From: Elusimicrobiota bacterium
GTDB lineage: Bacteria > Elusimicrobiota > Elusimicrobia > UBA1565 > UBA9628
Direction of reading: 5' to 3'
Length of the DNA stretch: 64,000 nt
NCBI GenBank assembly: GCA_016212855.1
Contig: JACRDP010000015.1
Span: 1 to 64,000 of the forward strand
Under the pieces are notes generated by a model. That model made no database searches, was not told the origin of the DNA, and was given only the letters and a program-made list of their open reading frames with translations. How positions within the stretch are numbered: the first letter of the stretch is position 1; each line of letters opens with the position of its first letter. The position numbers and the translations under genes were made by a program. Below, piece by piece: positions 61,801 through 64,000 of this stretch.

Positions 61801-64000
61801 TCCTGGAAGCCGAGCAGGTCCTCGGCCCGCGCGATCATCTGGTAGCGGTAACCGTCCGCGAAGGCGCCCTCGCCGATCGACCCGCCCTGGCTGGCGAAGG
61901 TCTGCACGGTCTGGATCGCGCCGCCGAGAGTCGTGGGCAGGTTGAAGCCTTGGTCCACGACCGTGAACGTCGAGCCGTCCCAGTAATGCGGGTTGCTCCC
62001 CGCATCGAGCTGCACGGCCTTCATGCGCACCTCGAACAGGCCGATGCCCTTGGTCGCGGCCGCGCTCTGGTCGTCAGCGGTGCCGGTGACCGGCGTGATG
62101 TTTCCCGGCAACGCGGTGTTGTCGCCGGGATACGTGAAGCCCGAGACCGGCTTGTGGTAGTCCAAGCGCAAAGTCTTGCCCGTGCCGATGGTCGGCACGC
62201 CCGAACCCCGGTTCTCATTGCCCGCGGCGTCGATGCCGCGCGCGTAGAACTCATACGACAGAGGAACGGCCTGGCCGATATTGATCGCGTTCGACAGGTT
62301 CGCGTTTGTGAACGACCAAGAGGACGCGAAGATCTGCGCCGGGAGCCAGCAGGTGCCCGCGTTGAAGGACACGAAGGCCGAGCCGTCCCAGTACGAGCCG
62401 AGCGGGTTGCGCACCGCGATCAACATCTGCGTCAGCGCGGAGCCGACCGAGCTGTACGTGCCGGTCGAGCGGACGAAGGCGGTCGCGTAGCTCTGATCGA
62501 TCGGCGTCACGATCGTCGTCGTCGGCGCGAGCGCGTCGAAGTCGAAAGTGTAGCTGACCAACGTCTCGACGTTGCCGGTCTTGTCGGTCGAGCGCAGATC
62601 GACGGTATACTTCTCACCGTCCTGCCAACCGGGCAAGGTGTCACCAGCGGGATTTGACGGCGGGTATGTCCACGAGGCGGGGTCGACCGTCGTCGTCGAC
62701 ACCGTGCGGAAGGCGACGGGAACGTTGAAAGATCCGCCCTGCCAGTATTGGCCGTCGGAGAACCGGCTGATCGCGATCTCCACCTTCTCCAGGCCGGACT
62801 TGGCCTGCGTGGACGGAAACAGCACCCAGTCCAGCGCGGTGCCCGACAGCGGCGTGCCCGCGAAGCTCGCCGGGTATGCCGGCTGATTAGGAACGGCAAT
62901 CGTCGTCGAGGGCTTGTTGACGTCGTATTTGAACACCACCGGCGCGCCGAGCCCGGAGTCGTTGCCGGCCTGATCGATTCCTCCGACTTTGACCGTGTAC
63001 TGCTTGTTGTCGAGCCACGCCGGCGCGGCATACGTCCACGGGTTCGTGGAGACCGCGGGCACCGTGCTGGCCGTCGCGGTCCAGGAGCCGTTCCAGTAGA
63101 GGGTCGGCGAGTCGGAGATGTCCTTGATCTCGATGTACACGCTGGCGACGCCCGCGGGAGAGTCGTTCGACGTGCCGCGCACGGTGACAAGCGGGCGCGC
63201 CGTGCCGTAGTTCGGATACGCGGGCATCGGCGTGGAGATCACGACGCTGGGCCCCACCTGGTCGAGGACGTACTGCGCCGTCGTCGGAGTCTCCAGGTTG
63301 CCGGCGTTGTCCTTGGCCTGGATCGCGATGCCGTACGGCGTGCCGTCGCCCTGGGTGATCGTCGGGAACGAGTGCCCGGTCGTGCCGGGGTAGTCCCAGG
63401 CCACCGTGCCGGAGGAGCCCGTGATGGTGACGGGCAACTGCACCGGCACGTCGGGCGTGCCCGTGTTCCAGCCGCCGCCGCTCCAATAGTAGCTGCTCGC
63501 CCCGACCACGTACCAGACGCGCAGGTAGTAGGTGGCCGCGCCGGACAGGTCGGAGTTCGACGTGCCCGAGATCGCGTTCAGGTCGTGCAGGAAGCCGGTC
63601 ACCGGCGGGTTCTGTACGACGGAGATGGGAGGATTGTCGTCGACCTTGAAGTCCACGAGGCTCACGTTCTGCGTGAAGGTGTTGCTCAGGTTGCCGACGA
63701 TGGAGCCGGCGACGTCCTTGGCGCGGTCGCGCGCGCGCGTCTTCGCGTGGTACTGCCGCTCGTTGACCCAATCCGCCGCGGTAAAGAGGACCTGCCAGGT
63801 CGCCGTGCCGGCGGTGACGGTCAGCCACTGCGCGGCCTCGACCGTGTTCGAGGAGAACTTGGTGCCGTTGGCGCTCGGCGGCTGGTTCACGACGCCGGTG
63901 TAGTAGTAGCTCGTGTTGCCCTGCACGTACCAGATCACGTTCTGCACGGTCTGCAGGGCGTCGTTGGCCGGGTACAGCGCCGCCTCGGGGTCGGAGGCCG
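40860..64000 (-). CDS. Giant multi-repeat surface protein, N-terminus beyond the window
   Basis: One open frame spans 23.1 kb (at least about 7,713 residues) and is still open at the right edge, so the start is not seen. Zone 1 (about 54,820-64,000) has about 23 Ig-like modules with a FD..P..I.GT..D opening and a YW or C..C pair. Zone 2 (about 48,000-54,820) has about 17 invasin/filamin-like modules marked by [TVS]AG and D-x-[FYW]-x-N. Zone 3 (about 42,600-48,000) has about eight modules with NVAMLRL and Ca-loop-like DxDxNG motifs. After an FG-GAP/fibronectin-like stretch, the last 110 residues form a FlgD-like Ig domain (FPNPF...TWNGRNDAG), often a sorting tail. It is probably an adhesin or surface fibre. 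Confidence 0.9.
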   Translation of the reverse strand, partial: ASDPEAALYPANDALQTVQNVIWYVQGNTSYYYTGVVNQPPSANGTKFSSNTVEAAQWLTVTAGTATWQVLFTAADWVNERQYHAKTRARDRAKDVAGSIVGNLSNTFTQNVSLVDFKVDDNPPISVVQNPPVTGFLHDLNAISGTSNSDLSGAATYYLRVWYVVGASSYYWSGGGWNTGTPDVPVQLPVTITGSSGTVAWDYPGTTGHSFPTITQGDGTPYGIAIQAKDNAGNLETPTTAQYVLDQVGPSVVISTPMPAYPNYGTARPLVTVRGTSNDSPAGVASVYIEIKDISDSPTLYWNGSWTATASTVPAVSTNPWTYAAPAWLDNKQYTVKVGGIDQAGNDSGLGAPVVFKYDVNKPSTTIAVPNQPAYPASFAGTPLSGTALDWVLFPSTQAKSGLEKVEIAISRFSDGQYWQGGSFNVPVAFRTVSTTTVDPASWTYPPSNPAGDTLPGWQDGEKYTVDLRSTDKTGNVETLVSYTFDFDALAPTTTIVTPIDQSYATAFVRSTGTYSSVGSALTQMLIAVRNPLGSYWDGSAFVSFNAGTCWLPAQIFASSWSFTNANLSNAINIGQAVPLSYEFYARGIDAAGNENRGSGVPTIGTGKTLRLDYHKPVSGFTYPGDNTALPGNITPVTGTADDQSAAATKGIGLFEVRMKAVQLDAGSNPHYWDGSTFTVVDQGFNLPTTLGGAIQTVQTFASQGGSIGEGAFADGYRYQMIARAEDLLGFQESILSTTTFIVDRSTPTSTLLRPSNGNWISTATLALSSGSFTEPLVGGGVTSGLSEVRLQIEDISDLASVAHAIPGGNRYWNGTTWQVAPVSTTAVVYSSSWTLFNFPTGVDIVRGDASPNGRQYAIRAIATDLAGNAGAFPNYFVSRATIAFDGTPPNSGVTTPPDGLDTTVLGTITGTALDPLINASSSDVNAVYLAIQNDCVNAGNFDPNACSYWNATSNTWVPGTPVWNATVYNPAIPDWQFLSGTIDSNLFVGSYYILSSSASDKAGNTRPMPVSGEASYSRARFQPPAAVTAITAPTNNQYYNILNGFGGTANGPYPGTGPAIAVELQLKRADTGQCWGVGQGWVSCVPATTTNTRTVTPAAGLWTYPVNGDFLPDWTPINNTTFTLQSVGMNYALQRETPAQLTQFYIDRSSPVSSVSFPAPGAFLATAPTLTGPTNDPFAANGAGIKTVKFTLRRLDTGNYWNHLTSTWTGSVTQSTAVYNLIGNSWSYTSSTPTLTWMSGLSYTLDVFSEDKAVGAANGNTEIPAAPITFSFDSSLPGVAIVTPTAAPPRQALGIPATIAGTSGATAPNTVNKVELRVLQTAGAVFANPAAALNFNLVNGDLAWFDATYAVDWTSWNVSSAVPFVNGDIYDIVARSRNQAGTYSVPYATRTITYDNAAPQSGVSVPANGSIIKTLPAITGTTNDYPLGNPGVVAQMRARLKRLSDGKYWDGFSAGNWSSSVVDLGPAQGVTVFTSSWAIAAIRIPPVGPADLISGVSYYLTVSGLDDAGPSGNGEAWNSAQSSTFTFDDSAPLAGISSPLDVTFRNSVPSFSGVSNDNVQVSTVQLTLSDSVSGNCYNPAINAFTLPCPFWFGAQGSTTSWSYAFPVQPWVQAATYVLRSSATDLANNVQTALSSAAFTFDVNAATAGLTVPSVGALGPALGNIAGTATDAPAGVYGLSLAISSGAGLGNWYNGATFTGGVPTFFSTSSYVIGAFDNWSWAYPSLVDGALYTLRARTLDRAGNQRDQDFGFRFDRSSATASITDPVDGGFKTGNFVLTGGSSDVDPDGAGPLGGTNVSTVSVSIERLDTGLCYNPIGNAFNLPCPNFIAAGGAPGAWTFAPGPGSPYLTTRSYRVTALATDNAGNTQTVFGSGVSSNTFTYNTGVPTVLVTVPTTGVRRRDLTTLQGTANDPIPTSLSLVQVRILRQTGVNRFANPAGGHPFDIDPSVAPETAWFNAATGSIPAWTAWTLSSGLPHVTGETYRVEARAFNGAGTMSTTYSTQTVVYDIDPPVTDVRLPISFSTISALPQLTGTAFDQPVTASGTIANLRLRIVRLTDNTYWTGAGFSPAPTELTTAEGIQIHVSSWTMSNTLALPPANNTPSGLQHGVSYYITTSGVDDAVPGGNTESFNDPLKTSTVTVDLVGPVAVFTAPNDGSIISSLSKIRGTAADALAGVSNASQIEVAIQETSPGAGCWNGTIAGGTFTAAGCPVTFYPLTGADRAGNFNQISTFWDVNAPPLTSLYSYKVTVRARDNATPAGNLTSVPTTSSITFSYNTNLPSAAILVPPALPAAGGNLGAAFTVSGTANDSFGVTGTSIAYQEGDTNMYWDPAFSTFSSLTAIWTPTTVLTPSPAYTFSTAAPVPAASSGRNYNLFVKAINTAGLEQIVPAITVKWDTSKPAATVSVPANNTFGKTLPSVTGVASDPGVAPSGVAGSQVQIKRNAAGDCWGGGAWGANCTTDASWLGAVAGTPWTKATQLPAADNTPGGLQDGLLYEISARAFDLATNTQTATTANLFRFDVSSPTVAVALPANGIRYSSLPLISGTAADTAPGAFNVAFPRVRIHDVTVNQYWVNGTGWVTSAFPGFPDLWNNSVDSTSVAGVFTWTFDSSAIPWPDSNNNLNVEVQALDAAGNYNIVSSTFSFDATRPASGILYPPADGVTYSTMAVINGTSTDNTSPITDVGIKMWYLSGPSTYYWTPATPHWQLTDSGFWSVSGSAGPPATINPWTYNSVQIPDFANPGTLNYAWKEGTHDSANGHVFNIVSRALDGAGNAQVVFTTRTFRFDNVPPTSAPVSPLNNSGYRSLTNLSGTSVDDVGSVAAVSLSILDQDTTKYFDGTSFASTPEFWLPILPTNLFPSSWTFTSGSLAFSTTHHYLVKSSATDNIGNVQNIVGSSRFLFDTDRPNSSVVNPVNLTTYDDTKILIGGSNDPGFSAGINGSGVGVVPTLGWHQGAIDVVVFRDTVPLIVGGPVLFGGWDATGFFWNGSTWVAASGGPVFVPAAFTDAFGNWQYDGLTCPRPIPTDPCWVRGDPYVSWIRATDNAGNQQSVIQNGPRFFVSGVAQSFSISLSSDPSTAGNDETITVTARDGLGGTGGVASSYSGTVHFLMVDGTGGPETSDDDLVSDSLHGLPADSIFDAILHNGTRNFTIRMRKAGARILRVQQSDNAALFGVANLTINRQPSTRVQLIADCDPLGQQAAPGVVTVGSEGRSGSPRARTAGQTVVYCANVTDDFYNVDPGSVTTVWVSDPSDPNNDSVSPDQAVAITGSASFNRIFVTADVVGQVVQSTGSGPFPNASNPATPVVVVGQPADRLVALLPNDIRVQGKFAVAPFGKMLGAQDQVQAGSTIALRVFAVDPFYNDDTSVALPVTAKVLSDAFTGSISQTLQLGTTRFVFTPVVAGTQIFQAQSASLPGATSNYITPNPATVWWAPPTKLQMIVEGQVAGPGKPAYDSNPTTGGRLVAAPALLTAGVTTTITLNMTDDWFNVVKATTPFMPLTSSVTMPLVQLDFLNDPNIQLRGLAPNPYQRTLVAGTTTMAFVPVTRNAGMQLRITDTNLTGTYLSTDTVSGIAVQANTPLSLLVQMPGETYAEGTLSGKTGSPSTLTAGTAYGVTLRAVDLYNNRAVDGRQVLLSANDPYASIPAPQSLALGQTIFAGFLPSAATGNLVVSGVDNDVLFPVLTGQTVSNVSVIPGTPDRMIVALPGQTLVPGKNVAPFGVAGTVTQSTAGVFFNATAYATDSRYNVVTTVAKPSIVFTSDDPFVPSLGSVAMAAGAAPLGSILLRTAGTRVLTSADGGGGIALSNGVSGGMTLLPNNPTRLRVMTPTESRVPGSTTNGRTGAVYTAQAGFVFNATVDIADSFWNLTPGVTQQIRLRADDAFAVIVPTTQVVTTSATFSVTLRAAVPTVLTAELVDGLSTPSLASDNSTSIPVLAGTPSRLLTILPGEAPSQGSPTGKSGTAGVQTAGLPAFDVQVGVVDAFFNLVPGYPPVGQLVVQLIVPSDPYAPSIATAAVNTLSGLTPVMKVNLHRAATGHYLVASDFGGSGLSNDPQSSTFSVIAAAPLGLQLLMPGQTAVPGSGNYPSGGVTGAISTPTAGTPFTATVNLVDQFMNLAVAVSPPQVYLNTSDTYDINPSTLALTLGGSAPFQTMTRTPNLALVTKASNTVVRVFPQATVPDQVCTANGPSNICLASAPAAVTAPFKVFASTAFALQVTLPGETQKPGKCDYLPGAVCRLLGPTEGLPGKDNTPTPYIVTSPPMLGDVWLVDQFYNPVTDLPVGPNQDTNPPAVMPTVSLNFPFDPAAGVTLAPPFALLILGNRQFNFTPLTTATGYTVIVATISSSASTWPNATSAGFPVHPGPAHHIHWSGLPASVTAGAAFSGALTIHDQYSNILSTGPNAYKSNVTFVAELFGGNQDPAFLPSNNVTFSSGTPPVGQMTLTSFAQLKKAGTRTLRAEETANPGVVNSEVAGFTTPTTILVTPASPDSMKAAPLDDTSISAGSLLPSAPGNTAITGQLTDAFDNPITAGATVYVQVVTVSGATGTITVGGEPVIGFSTTVISDAFGRVGVSTPIVYYVSSKAGDYARIWVGTMTAPSNLAPYIAAKKDISGALTTIGGLPSQLVFVSTPTSAVAGIDDVAGAGGQYVIQRLDDFNNVTRQGDNLIQLKVPNSEKAIQTAAGRTQGTSSPLGDYGFRNVDLGVPSNTNTTFIPNFTIFDGFTGAETPFRFHSRMSSYSGASPAVNTGEGSRPGLWTIELYLTSGTIALSHQLRVDPVGSDHVGFANPARSEVAGKTVDFGSTLAKFTPQIQDLFNNPIVATQTYTVNLTTVTRQASRYNDYVAFSRSSDAVNGSRTLAPFFVTSTQTVDIPLGQYQATFYYLDTTATTNYSLIGGTKPVIGLTATGLFGRNQGVFIIPDVIDRVALSTGVPQTLLAGTTSQPIFIETRDFFGNPSPVRPGQDFGLGYIELGVNSNSSGQVAFSTGGQAGNFGPPPGVVNLEVNKSATSFYLIDTLLTVGGGSHTLSASGVTYPSWEVGYATYGVNPGPPAQIGWATPPRRLIAGTTVQYESGVTTNTVVAAQLLDQFGNVTSTSSTFIIRYNTILTQDLYAGIDPTAVIVATSPSGFWTPLFGNQIDVTIPGGAGLTQGPFYMWGRLAGGATVQAQAQLGGTAVFPPITQVHQITPGRAVYLSVNHPYTAASPLKVGITGLLSVKARDLFGNVAAGDAANGNIFSGAVNFASNGSTSTVSLLDLGSLPVGATFHNFTPTEAGSYVNLGLVDTVVENLNVQATYYQDSSLFGYTNDGARFGLPANPALRSDPDVVLAGIIVTPTDFAPESNPPPNGPIPPAKVSFGVTKRTLNQGDGNVPTSPDPVPMLRLDMRVFPSGQPLIGELQGMRVYRRDPETNFDTNKVTEVALWLDDPSAQNGRFDPVTDMFVATAVYNGAGTWYFGTAPPPYNQTALNALPPPVLGNLTINAAQSKFMFVTVKIASSGYSNGELPRSFGLTIIGASDITLDPVSQVGVASNNFPIKTSTSSVEREPAQINVLTASTSDYDINAWWQPPLLSLSTYTYVNQGALNVGVMRLSMWTDGFTGALSKITVNHSGTGLDSAISKVKLYLDTQSNQVTTPGDGILNFSIDRLVTEATFPPGETRLAAINIPSPLGVNGTIDVATKTYFLVYDYDASAEPGQTHGMSISNANIVPLAGNGVVKTFSPIASTQVVVMATPDQVVMTDWNRQGTSTSAVATDAIPSKVSQNDKNQPVAKVTLRVNSGAADWSGLKLDRWVPSTMLSGGGYNSLLALNNKASDVTNVKVWLDQDGDGLLDISSDSQVSPLNAVVHLFPSAPTAIPLYATGTLVGINLDVIGIATMFPSDNPFPNDQESRLVLNDNQTNELLKEVVYCHGLDLGNNRYTNCDRAQEGTAAQDYPTGTVISGPARIPIQSLIGGGGQTIDTGKKDYYVTFDINPLATVSPQANIGIAIPTTSYFKIASPKTMATTNVGVQPPGRSISFVANLAEYADLVRMSALDSIDSGLGPYLQQKSTVAVAVVNMSADIADASWRWMLVYATGTATQGGSIAGDVDETQLWFDVNNDGIFNPTNDVLVGSGTFGNYQGLPLVSQINLYPPLKIVTALLAPQPQRYFVALRMSATARPTDQFTFQPRTLGVDVRPTSLPTLSPVTDNPFLNSLALPNSYDPASPLPFGGKVRAIIAAPQVMSVKATPYFSTSSGTYPAPTLETVIGVNPAGTVEPVWLVSSTQGLPVPALGATDYMLIDGEIVGYTDVNPAGTGIVNVIRGYLNTVPTAHSTGTYLAPQIEQGQNNLAALRLDLTSGGFEVQLSELKLNRSLPLGLNGDDLDLSTVKIYKSADGVFHRDPATGLNISDVLLGASYFGAPPEAPGRIAIALNDAQIGSPGYTLITSTPSVLYVAFDVSVSAKFSHPTLTPPNEVTGVNVPDGTRFKLTPTNAGHTTVFVGTTPVASPTFVVAPTINTVTVDFDQVSGNTAFQNSKNVAMLRLRLRTDRNTAIVTRLKIDRTGANGALDSDVNVIKLWQDVDGNSNFTIADSTPGPLGDYPNLISFGNETFSSATVTLVLKKPILVGTTPSDYFLTYDISQFAAEGNKLGVAILNPNYVTLQVPNIVAFSTPTFGSNPLLTITKVISQVTFGVNDVAAGIGGVTQAQSNVAMLRMNLTTDIALAPWRALRVERGGGSQDTNKPLGRNTNVKFIRVFKDINQNDALDLNDVNISEVNTTLVTAVSSSVAAPFDLVVTSTKGFPIDNSGTAVGGKILLNGAELMTFAGPGCPTAFTPGVDNATGKPCLAIISRGDLLGTAPSPTINHSVGVPVRKVDVYNQGNDSDVQALVTLNADQFIGPTAQAFFVAYDIGDAAVQNDLINLTVRDPSWIVMPRGDAVLPSFLTGITRINPLGTGSTTYPYVGSNVAINPITLQVSGVSLAPSGAGQGDANVAVLQVDMKTTSDFVAVSQIRFKQHGTITTSSVALTGDGDASFIKVWLDNGDRVFTSNLDTLIGVLPVSTAGAFSNGVALVSLTQGAFPFVRVTTATASFFVTADIGYIDRLGGNTLTHTLGFQLEKFVDIIAPDGAPVVAAPDPVKQPPIISKALLIAPLTVPGVSVSSMVPPIIVTRAGPGVPGNALGFPAWAKVDTVNCNNGKDPVNPRNNICYDANANPIPDQTKWICPDGTPWPAGCGSGASPLIDVNGDGAPDNFKIGESTRPTQVSLLGDGTPTTDLTGTGILDVDINKDGIVDLVLFAPGSNKPQFRIGLDVADQGNLAKTAADPGQGLAPSAWAKSAGSLNFNLPIVGTSGYYQVAVGRFYDDPIGITHKWSSVTATSIAGLSAASYFGVLAASAPITGATLGNLVLEVPNITRILTPLTQDTTFFYVDNWTSLTLPGLVYVGSEIMRVKKGTIANTLEVVFQSGDPAPFTGRGLRGSAPIIHTAGELLSDSGAILFAQFVSAAGSMSPPQPMWVYRVDPGAPTTPGAATPLEQGKVMYSVRWSPSLQLVSGVAAYEFQERGGDPKDLAQTVIWRTLNVVASRLTTYNVGDPTFPGEGARKASQFYSYRVRAISGAGVTSNWSPLAQSAGTGVSDTILSGVSNFPNPFDSRKGGDLGITKITYTLNADADVTITIYDALGYLVKTLSAAPGSEGGKTGMNFVTWNGRNDAGILVSKGGYTARIRAKAPGGTATAIRKIGVIH

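Overview
The window is a dense, GC-rich stretch (mostly well above 60% GC) of a Gram-negative bacterial chromosome. LolC/LolD-type lipoprotein export genes, several lipoprotein signal peptides and a giant surface protein ending in a FlgD-like Ig domain point to a diderm envelope. Short exported proteins with Pro/Ala/Leu-rich N-termini, a two-domain FtcD, GTP-dependent PEP carboxykinase and McsA/McsB would fit the Elusimicrobiota, but I cannot confirm the phylum without a search. No tRNA, rRNA, CRISPR array or transposase gene was seen. Genes are tightly packed: many overlap by 4 nt, and three convergent pairs overlap at their stop codons.

Layout. 1-5.8 kb: two tandem single-domain response regulators overlap lysS, followed by lolC/lolD-like genes and a polytopic membrane protein. 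5.9-8.2 kb (minus): a lipoprotein and a CsgG/FlgO-like lipoprotein, the latter preceded by a convincing cyclic-di-GMP-I (GEMM) riboswitch, then an OmpR-type regulator. 8.3-11.8 kb: ilvE, then a divergent group of three (di)metal oxygen-chemistry enzymes with a near-consensus sigma-54 promoter. 11.8-15.5 kb: xthA and secreted or lipoprotein genes. 15.5-17.4 kb: a less GC-rich island with hicAB and a tandem pair of related small secreted proteins. 17.4-25.8 kb: a TPR protein, an FAH-family enzyme, mcsA-mcsB, a secreted protein, pckG, a CPA2 antiporter, a GNAT enzyme and an Mpo1-like dioxygenase. 25.8-36 kb: a complete histidine-to-glutamate pathway in two minus-strand blocks (ftcD-ALDH-HAD-hutI, and yajQ-hutU-hutH) separated by an oppositely oriented secreted HExxH protein. 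36-40.7 kb: thiolase, DUF3307-like protein, CHASE2 adenylate cyclase and HEAT protein, apparently one operon running into hutH. 40.86-64 kb: one minus-strand gene, still open at the window edge, encoding at least about 7,700 residues in four repeat zones.

Regulation is the most unusual part. A TANNNT -10 box sits 5-7 nt before the start codon of about a dozen genes, so leaderless mRNAs appear common here. Two TTGAY-N4-RTCAR palindromes lie about 41.5 bp upstream of predicted start sites (ilvE, pckG), which is class II CRP/FNR geometry. A c-di-GMP riboswitch ends 6 nt before a start codon, and its P1 stem shares a sequence with codons 3-4, suggesting a simple switching mechanism. c-di-GMP (riboswitch, YajQ) and possibly cAMP (CHASE2 cyclase plus CRP/FNR boxes) may both signal in this organism.
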